A stretch of DNA of 46,352 bases from Hungatella sp. (GCA_022792815.1 JAAWBS010000059.1:1-46352), one strand, 5' to 3'; positions 16,214-24,528 are shown, counted from the stretch's first letter. Translations and numbers: made by a program. The notes: generated by a model from the letters alone, not told the origin.

Positions 16214-17092
16214 CTATTCAATGTTTTGAATCTGTTCTCTGACCTTTTCGATCTCTGTCTTTAAGGCGATGGCCCGGTCCGACACCTCCAGGTCATTGGC
16301 CTTCGAGAGGATGGTGTTGGCCTCCCGGTTCATCTCCTGGGCGATAAAGTCCAGCTTTCTCCCGATGCTTCCCCCCGCGGCCAGCTCAAGTTTGGTGTGC
16401 TCGATATGGCTTTTCAGCCGCACGATCTCCTCGTCCACACAGACCTTGTCTGCAAAGAGGGTGACCTCCGTCACGATCCGGTTCTCGTCAAAAGAGGCTC
16501 CGCCCAAAAGCTCCTTCACCCGCTCCTCCAGCCTGGCCCTGTACTCGGACACGATCATGGGGGATCGCTCCTCGATGTAGCCCACCAGCCCGGTCATGTA
16601 GTCCAGCTTCTCCAAAAGATCGGCCTTTAAGCTCTCTCCCTCCCGGCAGCGGCTCTCCACAAACTCTCCTGCCGCCTGGCGAAGAGCCTCGGACAGAATC
16701 TTCCACACCGCGTCCTCATCTTCCGGCACCGGCTCCATGGTCAGCACTTCCGGCATCCCGGCAAGCCCCATGACCGTCAGATCATTCTCAAGACCAAAGT
16801 GGGCCTCCATGTCCTTACAGTACCGGACATACTCTGCTGCCAGGGTCTTATTGTACTTCAGACAAAGCTTCTCCTCGGTGTAATCCTCATAATTGATGAA
16901 AATATCCACCTTTCCCCGGTTTAAATAGTCCTTGAGCATCCCTCGGATGGCCGCCTCGAAATAGTTAAACCGCTTGGGCATCTTGATGCTCAAATCCAGA
17001 TAGCGGTGATTCACCGCCTTCATCTCTACCGAGATCTTGTACTGGTCTGTAACCTTTTCACACCTGCCGAAGCCTGTCATGCTCTTTATCAT
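16214..17092 (-). CDS. yicC: YicC family endoribonuclease
   Basis: 292 residues when started at the ATG at 17092 (MIKSMTGFGRCE), which is the standard YicC length and N-terminus. A TTG one codon earlier sits at the better 8-base distance from GAGAGG and could be the real initiator. The family pattern is present: EMKAVNHRYLDLSIKMPKRF near the start, EEIVRLKSHIEHT and RKLDFIAQEMNREANTILSKA near the end. YicC (YloC in Bacillus) is an endoribonuclease acting on certain RNAs. First gene of yicC-gmk-rpoZ, behind a strong promoter. In many Bacillota remA (DUF370) lies between yicC and gmk; it is absent here. Confidence 0.93.
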   Translation of the reverse strand: MIKSMTGFGRCEKVTDQYKISVEMKAVNHRYLDLSIKMPKRFNYFEAAIRGMLKDYLNRGKVDIFINYEDYTEEKLCLKYNKTLAAEYVRYCKDMEAHFGLENDLTVMGLAGMPEVLTMEPVPEDEDAVWKILSEALRQAAGEFVESRCREGESLKADLLEKLDYMTGLVGYIEERSPMIVSEYRARLEERVKELLGGASFDENRIVTEVTLFADKVCVDEEIVRLKSHIEHTKLELAAGGSIGRKLDFIAQEMNREANTILSKANDLEVSDRAIALKTEIEKVREQIQNIE

Positions 17093-17129
17093 CAATGAAC
17101 CAGCCTCTCTTTCGTCATAGATACACTTC

Positions 17130-17158
17130 ATTATAAGGCAAATGGAAATACAAGTCAA
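17130..17158 (-). promoter_or_regulatory. Sigma-A promoter of yicC-gmk-rpoZ
   Basis: Minus strand TTGACT (17158-17153), 17-base spacer, TATAAT (17135-17130). Near-consensus. Expected start near 17123, giving a leader of about 30 bases. Confidence 0.88.
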
Positions 17159-17206
17159 CTTTTCTGGAAAATTTTGCGTCTCACAGTCTGGCATCGATGT
17201 TCCTGC

Positions 17207-18094
17207 TCACAGGACGCTTGAGGACAGGAACCGGCTTCTTTGGATCATCTGGGTTCCCACCTGAAAGCTGAACCGGATAGCTTCCGGCGCCAGATTCTCC
17301 GGCATAGCCAGAAGGTAGTGTTGAATCTCATAGGTAAATTCTCCCTGATAGTCCACATCGGCCAGGGCCTGCAGGATGGGATCCCAGTCCGTAAATCCGG
17401 TGTAGGGCAGGATATGGACATTGTTTCGGTCGGTCTGGTCGGAGATGTGGGTGCATTTGAGCCGATTCCCCAGCAGGCGGATGGAGTCCGGCTGAGACAA
17501 TTCCTCGATGGCTCCGTGCTCCGTGTCCCAGCAGGCTCCCACATTGGGCTTCCCGATGCCGTCGATCAGGCTGCAGAGCTCTTCTGCCGTGATTGCATAC
17601 CGCTTTACCCCCTCCTTCGTCTCCCCCCACATGTTCTCGACGGCGATTCCCACGCCAAAGGTTCCCGCATACTCTGCCAGCCTCTGAAAGTACTCTATGT
17701 TCCTGGACCGGGTATCCTGGTGGACTCTGCCGTCCCGCACCAGGGTGGAGGGGTGCATGACCATCCAGGGAGCTTTCAGCATGGCCGTCCCCTCCACGCA
17801 CCGCTTCACCAGGTCCCACTGCGCTTCCTCCTGGTCATTGCAGAAATCATGGATATGGCCATGGGTCTGGGTAAAACGGATCCCCAACTCTTCTGCCAGG
17901 CGCATATGGCGCTCCACAAAAGAGCGCCATCTCTCCGTGGTAAAGGGGGTGGGGTAAAAGATCTGCTCCACAAAGCCGAAATCCATATCCCGATACCCGG
18001 CCTGAGCGCACAGCCTCATGGTCCGCTCCGCCGGGATGCGGCTTCCGTCATTTCTCTCAAAAAAAATATTGGTGGATGTCCCGATTCTCTCCAT
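17207..18094 (-). CDS. Sugar phosphate isomerase/epimerase (xylose-isomerase-like TIM barrel)
   Basis: 295 residues of the AP-endonuclease-2/xylose isomerase-like TIM barrel superfamily. The usual metal ligands are visible in order: E153 (AVENMWGE), D190 (ACWDTEHG), H216 (CTHISDQ) and E256 (TYEIQHY), with H78/H80/H82 (THGHIHDF) on an earlier strand. Such enzymes isomerise or epimerise keto/aldo sugars or act on inositol derivatives; the substrate cannot be told from the sequence. The ATG at 18094 follows the HAD gene stop by 2 bases with GGAGG 7 bases before it. Last gene of the nucleoside-hydrolase/ABC operon, so it probably processes the released sugar. Confidence 0.85.
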   Translation of the reverse strand: MERIGTSTNIFFERNDGSRIPAERTMRLCAQAGYRDMDFGFVEQIFYPTPFTTERWRSFVERHMRLAEELGIRFTQTHGHIHDFCNDQEEAQWDLVKRCVEGTAMLKAPWMVMHPSTLVRDGRVHQDTRSRNIEYFQRLAEYAGTFGVGIAVENMWGETKEGVKRYAITAEELCSLIDGIGKPNVGACWDTEHGAIEELSQPDSIRLLGNRLKCTHISDQTDRNNVHILPYTGFTDWDPILQALADVDYQGEFTYEIQHYLLAMPENLAPEAIRFSFQVGTQMIQRSRFLSSSVL

Positions 18095-18096
18095 GG

Positions 18097-18915
18097 TCAG
18101 CCCTCCTCCGTCCCCGGACCGGACAGGCAGAAGCGCCGGATGGCCTCCACCACTCCGTCCGTGTTGGCATGTTCACAGACATAGTCCGCACATGCCTTGG
18201 CCTCCGAAGTTCCGTTTCCCACTGCCGCCCCAAGGCCGGACACCCGGAGCATCTCCAGATCATTGGCATTGTCCCCCACGGCCATGATCTCCTTCATGGG
18301 GATTCCCAAGATCCCTGCCAGCCGCTTTAATCCCTGAGCCTTGCCTCCGCCTTTTGGCGTGATCTCGCAGCCGTACCTCTCGTAGATGACCACCTCATAA
18401 TCCGACGCAAGCTGTTCCATCAAGGGTCTTATGGCCTCTCCCCCAGGACCTTTGTCTGCCATGACATTGACCTTCTGAGCCTGAGTCTCTTCCCAAAATC
18501 TCTCTCCCCGCTCCTCTACAGGGTACCTTCTCCCACGCTTTCTCCGCTCGCTCACCCATTTCGTCAGCCTCATGGCATACTCCTCGCCGTCCCGGTAGTA
18601 GAGCACAGTAAATCCCGCCTCGTCCGCCTTCTCCATCAGCGTCCGAAGCCCCTTTAACCCCATCTTCTCTCTGTGCAGGATGCGAAACCCATCCTCCGCC
18701 GCTTCCACCACCTCAGCGCCGTTGCAGCAGACCATGGGAGCATTGACCCCGGCCCGCGTCATGTACCCCAGGACTCCCGGCGCCGGTCTTCCTGTGATGA
18801 AGGAGAACAGACCTCCTGCTTCTTTCCACTGCCTGATCACCTCCACTGCCTCATCCGAGATCTCCCTCTCAGGGCTCAGCAAGGTTCCGTCCAAATCTGT
18901 CACTACCAGTTTCAT
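18097..18915 (-). CDS. Cof-type HAD-IIB sugar phosphatase
   Basis: 272 residues after placing the start at the ATG at 18915 (MKLVVTDLDGTLL), with GGAGG 9 bases upstream; the longer open frame covers a terminator and is not credible. HAD motifs: DLDGTLL with the nucleophile Asp, FITGRP (motif II), the lysine in TPKGGGKAQGLKRL (motif III) and GDNANDLEML (motif IV). The C2B cap is of the Cof/YbiV type, so it likely hydrolyses sugar phosphates or similar small phosphoesters. Co-transcribed with the TIM-barrel gene. Located after a strong hairpin that separates it from the binding-protein gene, so it may be expressed at a lower level than the transporter. Confidence 0.88.
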   Translation of the reverse strand: MKLVVTDLDGTLLSPEREISDEAVEVIRQWKEAGGLFSFITGRPAPGVLGYMTRAGVNAPMVCCNGAEVVEAAEDGFRILHREKMGLKGLRTLMEKADEAGFTVLYYRDGEEYAMRLTKWVSERRKRGRRYPVEERGERFWEETQAQKVNVMADKGPGGEAIRPLMEQLASDYEVVIYERYGCEITPKGGGKAQGLKRLAGILGIPMKEIMAVGDNANDLEMLRVSGLGAAVGNGTSEAKACADYVCEHANTDGVVEAIRRFCLSGPGTEEG

Positions 18916-18955
18916 ATGGCTTATCCTCCGCTTTCTTTCATAATAATCCCGATGC

Positions 18956-18980
18956 AAAAGAGTCCGGGCCAGCCGGACTC
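18956..18980 (-). terminator. Terminator-like hairpin after the binding-protein gene
   Basis: Minus strand GAGTCCGG / CCGGACTC (18980-18973 and 18967-18960), 5-base loop, followed by TTTT then G and C. Good stem, short T run. It lies 38 bases after the stop of the solute-binding protein gene and 41 bases before the HAD gene, so partial read-through is likely. Confidence 0.65.
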
Positions 18981-18983
18981 TCT

Positions 18984-18999
18984 CCGCGCCAAAGCGCGG
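18984..18999 (-). repeat. GC hairpin upstream of the terminator
   Basis: Perfect CCGCGC / GCGCGG stem (18984-18989 and 18994-18999) with a 4-base loop, directly before the terminator hairpin and after the binding-protein stop codon. The pair of hairpins could stabilise the 3' end of the transporter mRNA. Confidence 0.55.
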
Positions 19000-19017
19000 C
19001 TGTACAGTCAAATTCTG

Positions 19018-20421
19018 TCAGTCATTTGCCTCATGCCACTCATCCAGAAGCTGGTTGCAGTCCCCGATGATCTTGTCATGGGCCTCCTGTACGCTGAGGT
19101 CACCGGCACAAAACTGGGTCATGATGTCTGTGATGGAACCGTTGATCTCGTTGTAGCACAGATCCATAGGCTCCTGACACAGAAGGTCTCCGTTTGCAAT
19201 CACCTCCACGGCAGTCTTGTGCTGAGGATGCTCCTCATAAAAGCTCTTCATCTGAGGCAGTTCATAGGCAGCCGGTGTCGTGGGCACATAGCCGGACACC
19301 ATGGACATGCGGCTCTGAACCTCCGGGGAACTGATGTGCTGCATAAAGTCCCAGGCCGCGTCCACTCTGGCCGCGTCACCCCGGTTCATGAGAACCATAC
19401 AGCTTCCTCCCACACAGGAGTTGCCGGTGTCCTTCGAGTCCACCTTGGGGATGGGGGCTGTGGTCCACTCAAAGGCGCCGTTCACCAGTCCCTCCACGCT
19501 GCCGCACTTGGACGAGGACATCATGGCGATGGCCGCGACGCCGGCAGAGAATTCTTCCGCCACATTGCCTTCCACCCTCTGATACCCATCCTGCTGCACC
19601 AGCTTATCCCACTCAGTCAGGAAATTCATCAGACTCTTGTCGTCGCCGCAGGTCAGTTTGGTCATGGCTCCTGCTCTTCCGCCTTCCTCATCACCGAAGA
19701 AGAACGCCGGGGACTGGCTGGAGATATAGTTGACCAGCTGATACCGTTTTACCTGGCACTCAAAACCGTAGCGGGTCACGGCGCCGGAACCGTCTTTCAC
19801 CGTCAGCTTCTCCGTGTACTGGGCCAGTTCATCTAAGGTCTTGGGGGGCTCGGTAAATCCTGCCTCCTTTAAGGCGTCCACATTGTAATACATCACGAGA
19901 GTGGAGTTGGCCAGAGGAAGAGCGATGATCTCATCCCGGTAAGACACCGACCGAATCAGAGCCGGGAAGAAATCCTCTCCTTGCATGCCGTCCGGGTGTT
20001 TTGCCATCATGTCGGAGACCTTGACGGTCCAGTCCAGCTCCAGCATGCTGGGGATGGTGGAAGTCAGGCCGATGTTGATGTCACAGGCATTGCCCATATC
20101 CTTAGTCTGATAGGCCAAAATCAGCTTGTCCGTGCCCTCGTAGCCCTGATACACCGCGTTGACAAAAATATTCTTCTCTTTTCCGGGGCCCTCGTTGTAC
20201 TCGTCGACGATCTCCTGAACCGTCTCGCCCAATGCGCCGCCGTAGCTGTGCCAGAACACCACCTCCGTGGATCCTGCCGGGGCCGAGGCCTGAGTCTCTC
20301 CCGCTGCCCCGCCTGCCGCCGTCGTGGAAGCGGAACCCTCGCTTCCTCCTTTTCCGCAGGCAGTCATAGATACAACCATGGCTGCTGTCAGTAATGCTGC
20401 CGTTACATGTGTTCTTTTCAT
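19018..20421 (-). CDS. ABC transporter substrate-binding lipoprotein (CUT1, UgpB/MalE-like)
   Basis: 467 residues. Signal peptide MKRTHVTAALLTAAMVVSMT followed by the lipobox MTAC, so C22 is lipidated and the protein is anchored outside the membrane. A low-complexity S/T/A/G linker follows (residues 25-50), then the SBP_bac_8 fold beginning VVFWHSYGGALGETVQEIVDEYN. It binds sugars or related solutes (UgpB-type proteins bind glycerol phosphates or oligosaccharides). The ligand cannot be read. Its two permeases are directly upstream; no ATPase gene is present. The nucleoside hydrolase in the same operon suggests an N- or O-glycoside substrate, which is inference. Confidence 0.9.
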   Translation of the reverse strand: MKRTHVTAALLTAAMVVSMTACGKGGSEGSASTTAAGGAAGETQASAPAGSTEVVFWHSYGGALGETVQEIVDEYNEGPGKEKNIFVNAVYQGYEGTDKLILAYQTKDMGNACDINIGLTSTIPSMLELDWTVKVSDMMAKHPDGMQGEDFFPALIRSVSYRDEIIALPLANSTLVMYYNVDALKEAGFTEPPKTLDELAQYTEKLTVKDGSGAVTRYGFECQVKRYQLVNYISSQSPAFFFGDEEGGRAGAMTKLTCGDDKSLMNFLTEWDKLVQQDGYQRVEGNVAEEFSAGVAAIAMMSSSKCGSVEGLVNGAFEWTTAPIPKVDSKDTGNSCVGGSCMVLMNRGDAARVDAAWDFMQHISSPEVQSRMSMVSGYVPTTPAAYELPQMKSFYEEHPQHKTAVEVIANGDLLCQEPMDLCYNEINGSITDIMTQFCAGDLSVQEAHDKIIGDCNQLLDEWHEAND

Positions 20422-20435
20422 TTTACCCTTCCTCT

Positions 20436-21281
20436 CTATTCTTTTACTGCGCCGGCCATCATGCCGGCGGTGATCTTCCGCTGGAACAATACGAAGACGA
20501 TTGCCGACGGAATCAGGATCAGTACTGCCGCGGCCATAACCTGGCCGTACACGGTGTTCAGTTCAGAGGCGTTCAGCTTTGTGATCACCACCTGAACGGT
20601 ACGCATGCTGTCTACATTGGTGACCATGAGAGGCCACAGATAGGAGTTCCATGAGGTGACAAAGGAGGAGATAAACACCGTGGCGATCACCGGCTTTGAT
20701 ATGGGCATCAGGATGCCGACGAAAAATCTCCAGTTGCTGCAGCCGTCCACCTTGGCTGCCTCCCAGACAGACCGGGATGTGCTCAAGTAGTGCTGTCTGA
20801 TGAGGAAGATGTTGGCTGCGGACACCATAAAGATGATGGTCATGCCTATGTAGGTGTTGATCAGCCCCAGCTCGGCGGTGGTGAAATAGTTCTGCACCAT
20901 CAGCATCTCCGGCGGAATGATCATGCTGCCCACCACCAGGGCGAAGAGCACATGCTTGCCCCGGTACTCGAAAAAGGCGAAGGAGTAGGCAGCCAGACAC
21001 CCGATGATCACTCGGGAAAAGCTGGAGATCATGGCCACTACCAGAGAGTTGAACATGTACCGCAGCAGGTTCTGACTCTCGATAACCGCCTCATAGTTGG
21101 CCATGGACCAATGCTTGGGGATCAGATGTAAGTCCCTGGACACGATCTCTGTCTCCTGCATAAAGGAGATGAGCACCGCGTATACCAGAGGCAGGCACAG
21201 CACCAGTCCCACTGCCAGGCAGAATACCTGAAACAAACCGCTCTTTACCTTGCTCTTTTTAAAAACGCTCTGTGTATTCAT
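20436..21281 (-). CDS. ABC sugar transporter permease, MalG/UgpE type
   Basis: 281 residues, six predicted membrane helices. The cytoplasmic EAA loop that contacts the ATPase is EAAKVDGCSNWRFFVGILMPI around residues 185-205. Typical CUT1 second permease: short N-terminus, a LIPKHWSMANYEAV periplasmic-type loop after the first helix, and a C-terminus ending in KITAGMMAGAVKE. The ATG overlaps the stop codon of the first permease by one base (TGATG), so the two are translated in a fixed ratio. Partner of the preceding permease and the downstream binding lipoprotein. Confidence 0.92.
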   Translation of the reverse strand: MNTQSVFKKSKVKSGLFQVFCLAVGLVLCLPLVYAVLISFMQETEIVSRDLHLIPKHWSMANYEAVIESQNLLRYMFNSLVVAMISSFSRVIIGCLAAYSFAFFEYRGKHVLFALVVGSMIIPPEMLMVQNYFTTAELGLINTYIGMTIIFMVSAANIFLIRQHYLSTSRSVWEAAKVDGCSNWRFFVGILMPISKPVIATVFISSFVTSWNSYLWPLMVTNVDSMRTVQVVITKLNASELNTVYGQVMAAAVLILIPSAIVFVLFQRKITAGMMAGAVKE

Positions 21282-22153
21282 CAGTTATAGTGCACCTTCC
21301 TTTTCTCGAGTATCATGCTGAACATAATAAGCACCGCCGATATGAAGAATCCCACCATAGTCGCCGCAAAGGCATAGTTGTAGTTGGTACTGGTGATGGC
21401 CTTGGAGTAAATGTAAGTGATAATGGTCTGAGTGGCGTTGTTGGGGCCGCCTCCTGTCAGGATCAAGGTGTAACTGGATACGGTCATACCGTAGGCGATA
21501 TCCTTGATGAGCAGGAAAAACAGCATAGGCGACACCAGCGGGATGATTACTTTTAAGTGCAGCTTCCATCCGGTCACCCCGTCCAATCTGGCCGCCTCAA
21601 GCACATCATCCGACAGATTCCGAAGGGCCGACAGCATGAACAGGAAATTGTACCCGATATTTTTCCAGATCTGAATGAACATCAGACTCATGAGGGCGTA
21701 TCGGCTGTCATGGAGCCAGTCGATGTTGGTCCCCAGCACCTTGTTGATGATGCCCAACTGAGAGTTATAGGCCAGCTGAAAGATCATGGCGATGACCGCG
21801 TCCGACGCTGCCATGGAGATGGCGAACAGGACCTCATAGGCCACCGAAAGCTTTCTGGTCTTCCTGGCCATCATGGCCAGAAGGTAGGCGATCAGCAGGG
21901 AGGCCGGCACAGTGACCAGCACGTAGATGAAGGTGTTGCCGATGGACTGGATAAATGCCTCATCTCCCAGCACCTTTGCGTAATTTTTCAGCCCTGCGAA
22001 GGACTTGACAAGCCGAAACTGGTTGACTGTGTGGAAGCTGAGCCAGGCATTCTTGATAAACGGATAATATACAAACACGAGCAAAAACGCAAATGCCGGC
22101 AGGAGATACAGATATGGCTCTACATGTTGGAACAGACTTTTTCTTTTCTTCAT
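21281..22153 (-). CDS. ABC sugar transporter permease, MalF/UgpA type
   Basis: 290 residues when started at the ATG at 22153 (MKKRKSLFQHVEPYLYLLPAF), with AAGGGGG 5 bases upstream. Six membrane helices. The EAA loop is EAARLDGVTGWKLHLKVIIPL. Family sequence PYLYLLPAFAFLLVFVYYPF marks it as the first CUT1 permease. It starts 10 bases after the nucleoside hydrolase stop and overlaps the next permease. Works with the other permease and the lipoprotein, with an ATPase supplied from elsewhere in the genome (MsmX-like sharing is common in Bacillota). Confidence 0.92.
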   Translation of the reverse strand: MKKRKSLFQHVEPYLYLLPAFAFLLVFVYYPFIKNAWLSFHTVNQFRLVKSFAGLKNYAKVLGDEAFIQSIGNTFIYVLVTVPASLLIAYLLAMMARKTRKLSVAYEVLFAISMAASDAVIAMIFQLAYNSQLGIINKVLGTNIDWLHDSRYALMSLMFIQIWKNIGYNFLFMLSALRNLSDDVLEAARLDGVTGWKLHLKVIIPLVSPMLFFLLIKDIAYGMTVSSYTLILTGGGPNNATQTIITYIYSKAITSTNYNYAFAATMVGFFISAVLIMFSMILEKRKVHYN

Positions 22154-22163
22154 AAGTGCCCCC

Positions 22164-23123
22164 TTATATCCGCGCCAGCTTGCCGAAGAGGTCATCCAGA
22201 ATCAGGTCCCTCTTAATATAGTAGACATAGCGCATCATCGGTCTTCTCGGATCACTGCTGTAATACCTGGTGTACTCGATGGTAGGTCTGAATTCTATGC
22301 GGTCCAGCACAAATTGCTCGTCGACCAGCCAAGACACCGGCACCACGTCGGTGAGAGGCCTGCTCCACACCTGGGTCTTCGCAAACAGCTCTGCCTCCCG
22401 GATGGTCTTGTCGACGATGTAATCACAAAACCTGTTTTTCCCTCTCAGCCAATACTCCAGCTCCGGGCCGGTAGTCAGGAGGTGATCCCCCACAGACCTT
22501 CCGGGGGTGAGGACTAAGGGAACGCCGCTCTCTAAAAGCACCCGGCTGGAGGCAATGTTCTGACCGCCGTTAAAGCACTGACAGTCCGGCCATCCCAGGC
22601 CTACGCCGCCGCTCCACAGCACCACGATTCTCTCCCTTAGAGACGGATCCATGAGGAGAGCGCTGGCGATGTTGACCGGAGCCGCGATACAGACCACGTA
22701 TAAAGGATGCTCCCCGGTGTACTCTTTCGACAGAGTGATCAGCTTTTCGGCAGCCTCAGACGGCACCGGTTCAGACTCACTCTCCAGAAAACGGTCTGCC
22801 CCTCGATACACCTGACCGTTCACATCCTCTCTTCCCATCAGAGACAGCACACGAAAGATCTCCTCATAGCTTCGCTCCATGCCGTCCTTAGGACTCTCGG
22901 AATGGTGGTTTAAAAACGGGGCAGCCGTCAGGGCACGCACTCGGAGGCGATCTGAGGACTGCAAGAGATAGGCGATGGCAAACTGATCGTCGATCTCATT
23001 GTACGTGTCCGTATCAAGGACCACATCCACCATACCCTCAGGCCGGCCAAGCCGTCTGACTGTGTCGGCAAATCGGTCAAAGTCCACAGACTCCGGGTAG
23101 GTGAACTGGTTTTTTGCACTCAT
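22164..23123 (-). CDS. Nucleoside hydrolase-like protein, atypical active site
   Basis: 319 residues from the ATG at 23123 (MSAKNQFTYPESVDF), with GAGG 8 bases upstream; the open frame continues 61 codons further but that region is promoter and operator. Fold family: inosine-uridine-preferring nucleoside hydrolase, which cleaves N-ribosyl bonds with a calcium site. The N-terminal signature is DTDTYNEIDDQFA at 37-49 in place of DTDPGxDDAxA, so two extra residues separate the first and second Asp pairs. The C-terminal DxxxV segment reads PLTDVVPV (T258-D259), where classical enzymes have His-Asp. The enzyme may therefore act on a different N- or C-glycoside. First gene of the operon with a CUT1 importer. 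Confidence 0.82.
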   Translation of the reverse strand: MSAKNQFTYPESVDFDRFADTVRRLGRPEGMVDVVLDTDTYNEIDDQFAIAYLLQSSDRLRVRALTAAPFLNHHSESPKDGMERSYEEIFRVLSLMGREDVNGQVYRGADRFLESESEPVPSEAAEKLITLSKEYTGEHPLYVVCIAAPVNIASALLMDPSLRERIVVLWSGGVGLGWPDCQCFNGGQNIASSRVLLESGVPLVLTPGRSVGDHLLTTGPELEYWLRGKNRFCDYIVDKTIREAELFAKTQVWSRPLTDVVPVSWLVDEQFVLDRIEFRPTIEYTRYYSSDPRRPMMRYVYYIKRDLILDDLFGKLARI

Positions 23124-23224
23124 GGCTCTTTCCTCTCCTTTCTGTAAAATACTTGCAGGCATTTGCGAAACTCCAAACTTGTCAGATATCTCCTCGATTT
23201 CGGCTTTCCCAGCCGCCTGAAATT

Positions 23225-23263
23225 TTTGTTTTTTCCAATTTATAAATTTGTTTTTTCCAATTT
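23225..23263 (-). promoter_or_regulatory. Two tandem DeoR-type operators before the nucleoside hydrolase operon
   Basis: Two identical 17-base sites AAATTGGAAAAAACAAA (minus strand) at 23263-23247 and 23241-23225, start to start 22 bp, about two helical turns. They lie just downstream of the -10 box, where a bound repressor would block transcription. A third identical copy lies in front of the DeoR-family gene at 24284-24300. Likely bound by that regulator. Confidence 0.75.
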
Positions 23264-23271
23264 CTATTCTC

Positions 23272-23300
23272 ATTCTAATGCCTTTGTGCAAGATTGTCAA
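23272..23300 (-). promoter_or_regulatory. Sigma-A promoter of the nucleoside hydrolase/ABC operon
   Basis: Minus strand consensus TTGACA (23300-23295), 17-base spacer, TAGAAT (23277-23272). The transcription start should be near 23264, at the edge of the first operator, leaving a leader of about 140 bases. The remaining gap to the DeoR gene end (23301-23445) shows only a weak TCGTGC/GCACGA hairpin and no gene. Confidence 0.88.
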
Positions 23301-23445
23301 TGACATTTCCTTAATATTTTTCGTTTTATTGACTTTTCACAAAATAAAAAGTTTTCTTTATGCAATTTTTGCTTGCAGCGGTTGGGATATGGCATTTTTC
23401 TCCCTGTCGTGCAAGCATCATCGGCCATGGCACGAAAGAGCCCCT

Positions 23446-24225
23446 TCAGGCCTTCACCAGCAAAACCCCGCTGTCTCTTATGCTCTCAAGCTGTTCCTTG
23501 GGAAAACTGATATCAGACACCAGGCAGGAAAATTCCTTCACTAAAGCCACGGCCAACACTCCGGAGGCCGGGTATTTTGTGCTGTCCAAAAGAAGGATCG
23601 TCTCATCCGCGTGCTCAAGAGCTTTCTGCTGAAACAGCATATCCCGCTCATAAAAAGCGGTCAGCTCCAGCTTCCTGTTCAGTGCGGCCCCGCTCAGGAA
23701 CGCCTTGTTGACCCGCACCAACTGCATCATATCCGTGGTGATGGTTCCCAATGTGGAGGCTTCGGTTTCGGACACCCAGCCGCCCAGAAACAGAAGCCTC
23801 ATGCACAGCTGTCCGCTTTTGAGACACTGGGCGATATAAAAAGAATTGGTGACCACGGTCAGGGTCTTTAGAAGCTCGGGCCTCTCTAAGAGGGCATGAC
23901 ACAGAGCCGCCGTGGTGGTACTGTTCTCCAGAAGGATGCTGTCCTTCTCCCGGATTAGCTCCACCGCCTTCTCCGCCACTTTCTGCTTTCCTCTGCTGTT
24001 TAAGTTCTTGCGGATGCTGTAGGGGAAGAATCCTCCCTCATCGTTGGCCAGCGCCGCCCCTCCGTGGATCCGGACGATCTTACCCGCGTGCTCCAGACAG
24101 AGAAGATCCTTTCGGATCGTCTCTGTGGTCACCTCCAGCTGTTCCGACAGCTCCGCCACGGTGGTGAGCTGCTTCTTCTCCAAAATTCTTAAAATCTGTT
24201 CCCGTCTGCTGTTGAGTTTTCCCAT
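23446..24225 (-). CDS. DeoR-family transcriptional repressor
   Basis: 259 residues from the ATG at 24225 (MGKLNSRREQIL), with CGGAGG 7 bases upstream. The N-terminal winged helix is REQILRILEKKQLTTVAELSEQLEVTTETIRKDLLCLE with the HTH near residues 20-45, followed by the GKIVRIHGGA wing. The C-terminal DeoRC domain (ISOCOT fold) binds a sugar phosphate effector: ILLENSTTTAALCHAL, VTNSFYIAQCL and DSTKYPASGVLAVA are its usual patches. Its own upstream region and the neighbouring operon share an identical site, so it probably controls both. The effector may be a phosphorylated sugar made from the imported glycoside. Divergent from rqcH. Confidence 0.92.
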   Translation of the reverse strand: MGKLNSRREQILRILEKKQLTTVAELSEQLEVTTETIRKDLLCLEHAGKIVRIHGGAALANDEGGFFPYSIRKNLNSRGKQKVAEKAVELIREKDSILLENSTTTAALCHALLERPELLKTLTVVTNSFYIAQCLKSGQLCMRLLFLGGWVSETEASTLGTITTDMMQLVRVNKAFLSGAALNRKLELTAFYERDMLFQQKALEHADETILLLDSTKYPASGVLAVALVKEFSCLVSDISFPKEQLESIRDSGVLLVKA

Positions 24226-24283
24226 GCTTCTGCCTCCGATTCTGCCAGTCTGCGGTCCGGCTCTGGATAGGCCGGATGGTTTC

Positions 24284-24319
24284 TTTGTTTTTTCCAATTT
24301 TTCTTGCTATATCGTACCA
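24284..24319 (-). promoter_or_regulatory. Promoter and autoregulatory operator of the DeoR-family gene
   Basis: Minus strand TGG-TACGAT (24319-24311) looks like an extended -10 box with a poor -35. The third exact copy of AAATTGGAAAAAACAAA lies at 24300-24284, at the expected +4 to +20. A related half site, CAATTGGAATATAG, occurs further upstream (24339-24352). The arrangement fits negative autoregulation. Confidence 0.6.
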
Positions 24320-24398
24320 TATCTGCAGCATAATTGCTATATTCCAATTGTTTAATTTGGAAGGAAAGACCGAAGTCAGAAAAGCCCTGGTCTAAATG

Positions 24399-24427
24399 TT
24401 GCAAATACGTCCTAAATCCGATATAAT
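24399..24427 (+). promoter_or_regulatory. Sigma-A promoter of rqcH
   Basis: TTGCAA (24399-24404), 17-base spacer, TATAAT (24422-24427). Near-consensus. Leader of about 95 bases to the rqcH ATG. Confidence 0.85.
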
Positions 24428-24528
24428 CTCCATGACGAGTGATGATTGCCCCTCTCTATCGGCAGTCATATGACGAAAAGAATCCGGCTGCCCGATCCGG
24501 ACAGGCAGCAGACAAAGGAGTATCTATC

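Noticed and set aside
17240..18184. Plus-strand frame opposite the TIM-barrel gene (314 codons)
   Set aside because: Antisense shadow of a gene with all metal ligands; no independent evidence of coding.
18916..19011. N-terminal extension of the HAD phosphatase
   Set aside because: It reads through the terminator hairpin and has no ribosome site; HAD proteins start at the DLDGT strand.
23124..23306. N-terminal extension of the nucleoside hydrolase by 61 codons
   Set aside because: The region contains the -10 box, the operators and the leader, and the internal ATG at 23123 has a proper ribosome site.
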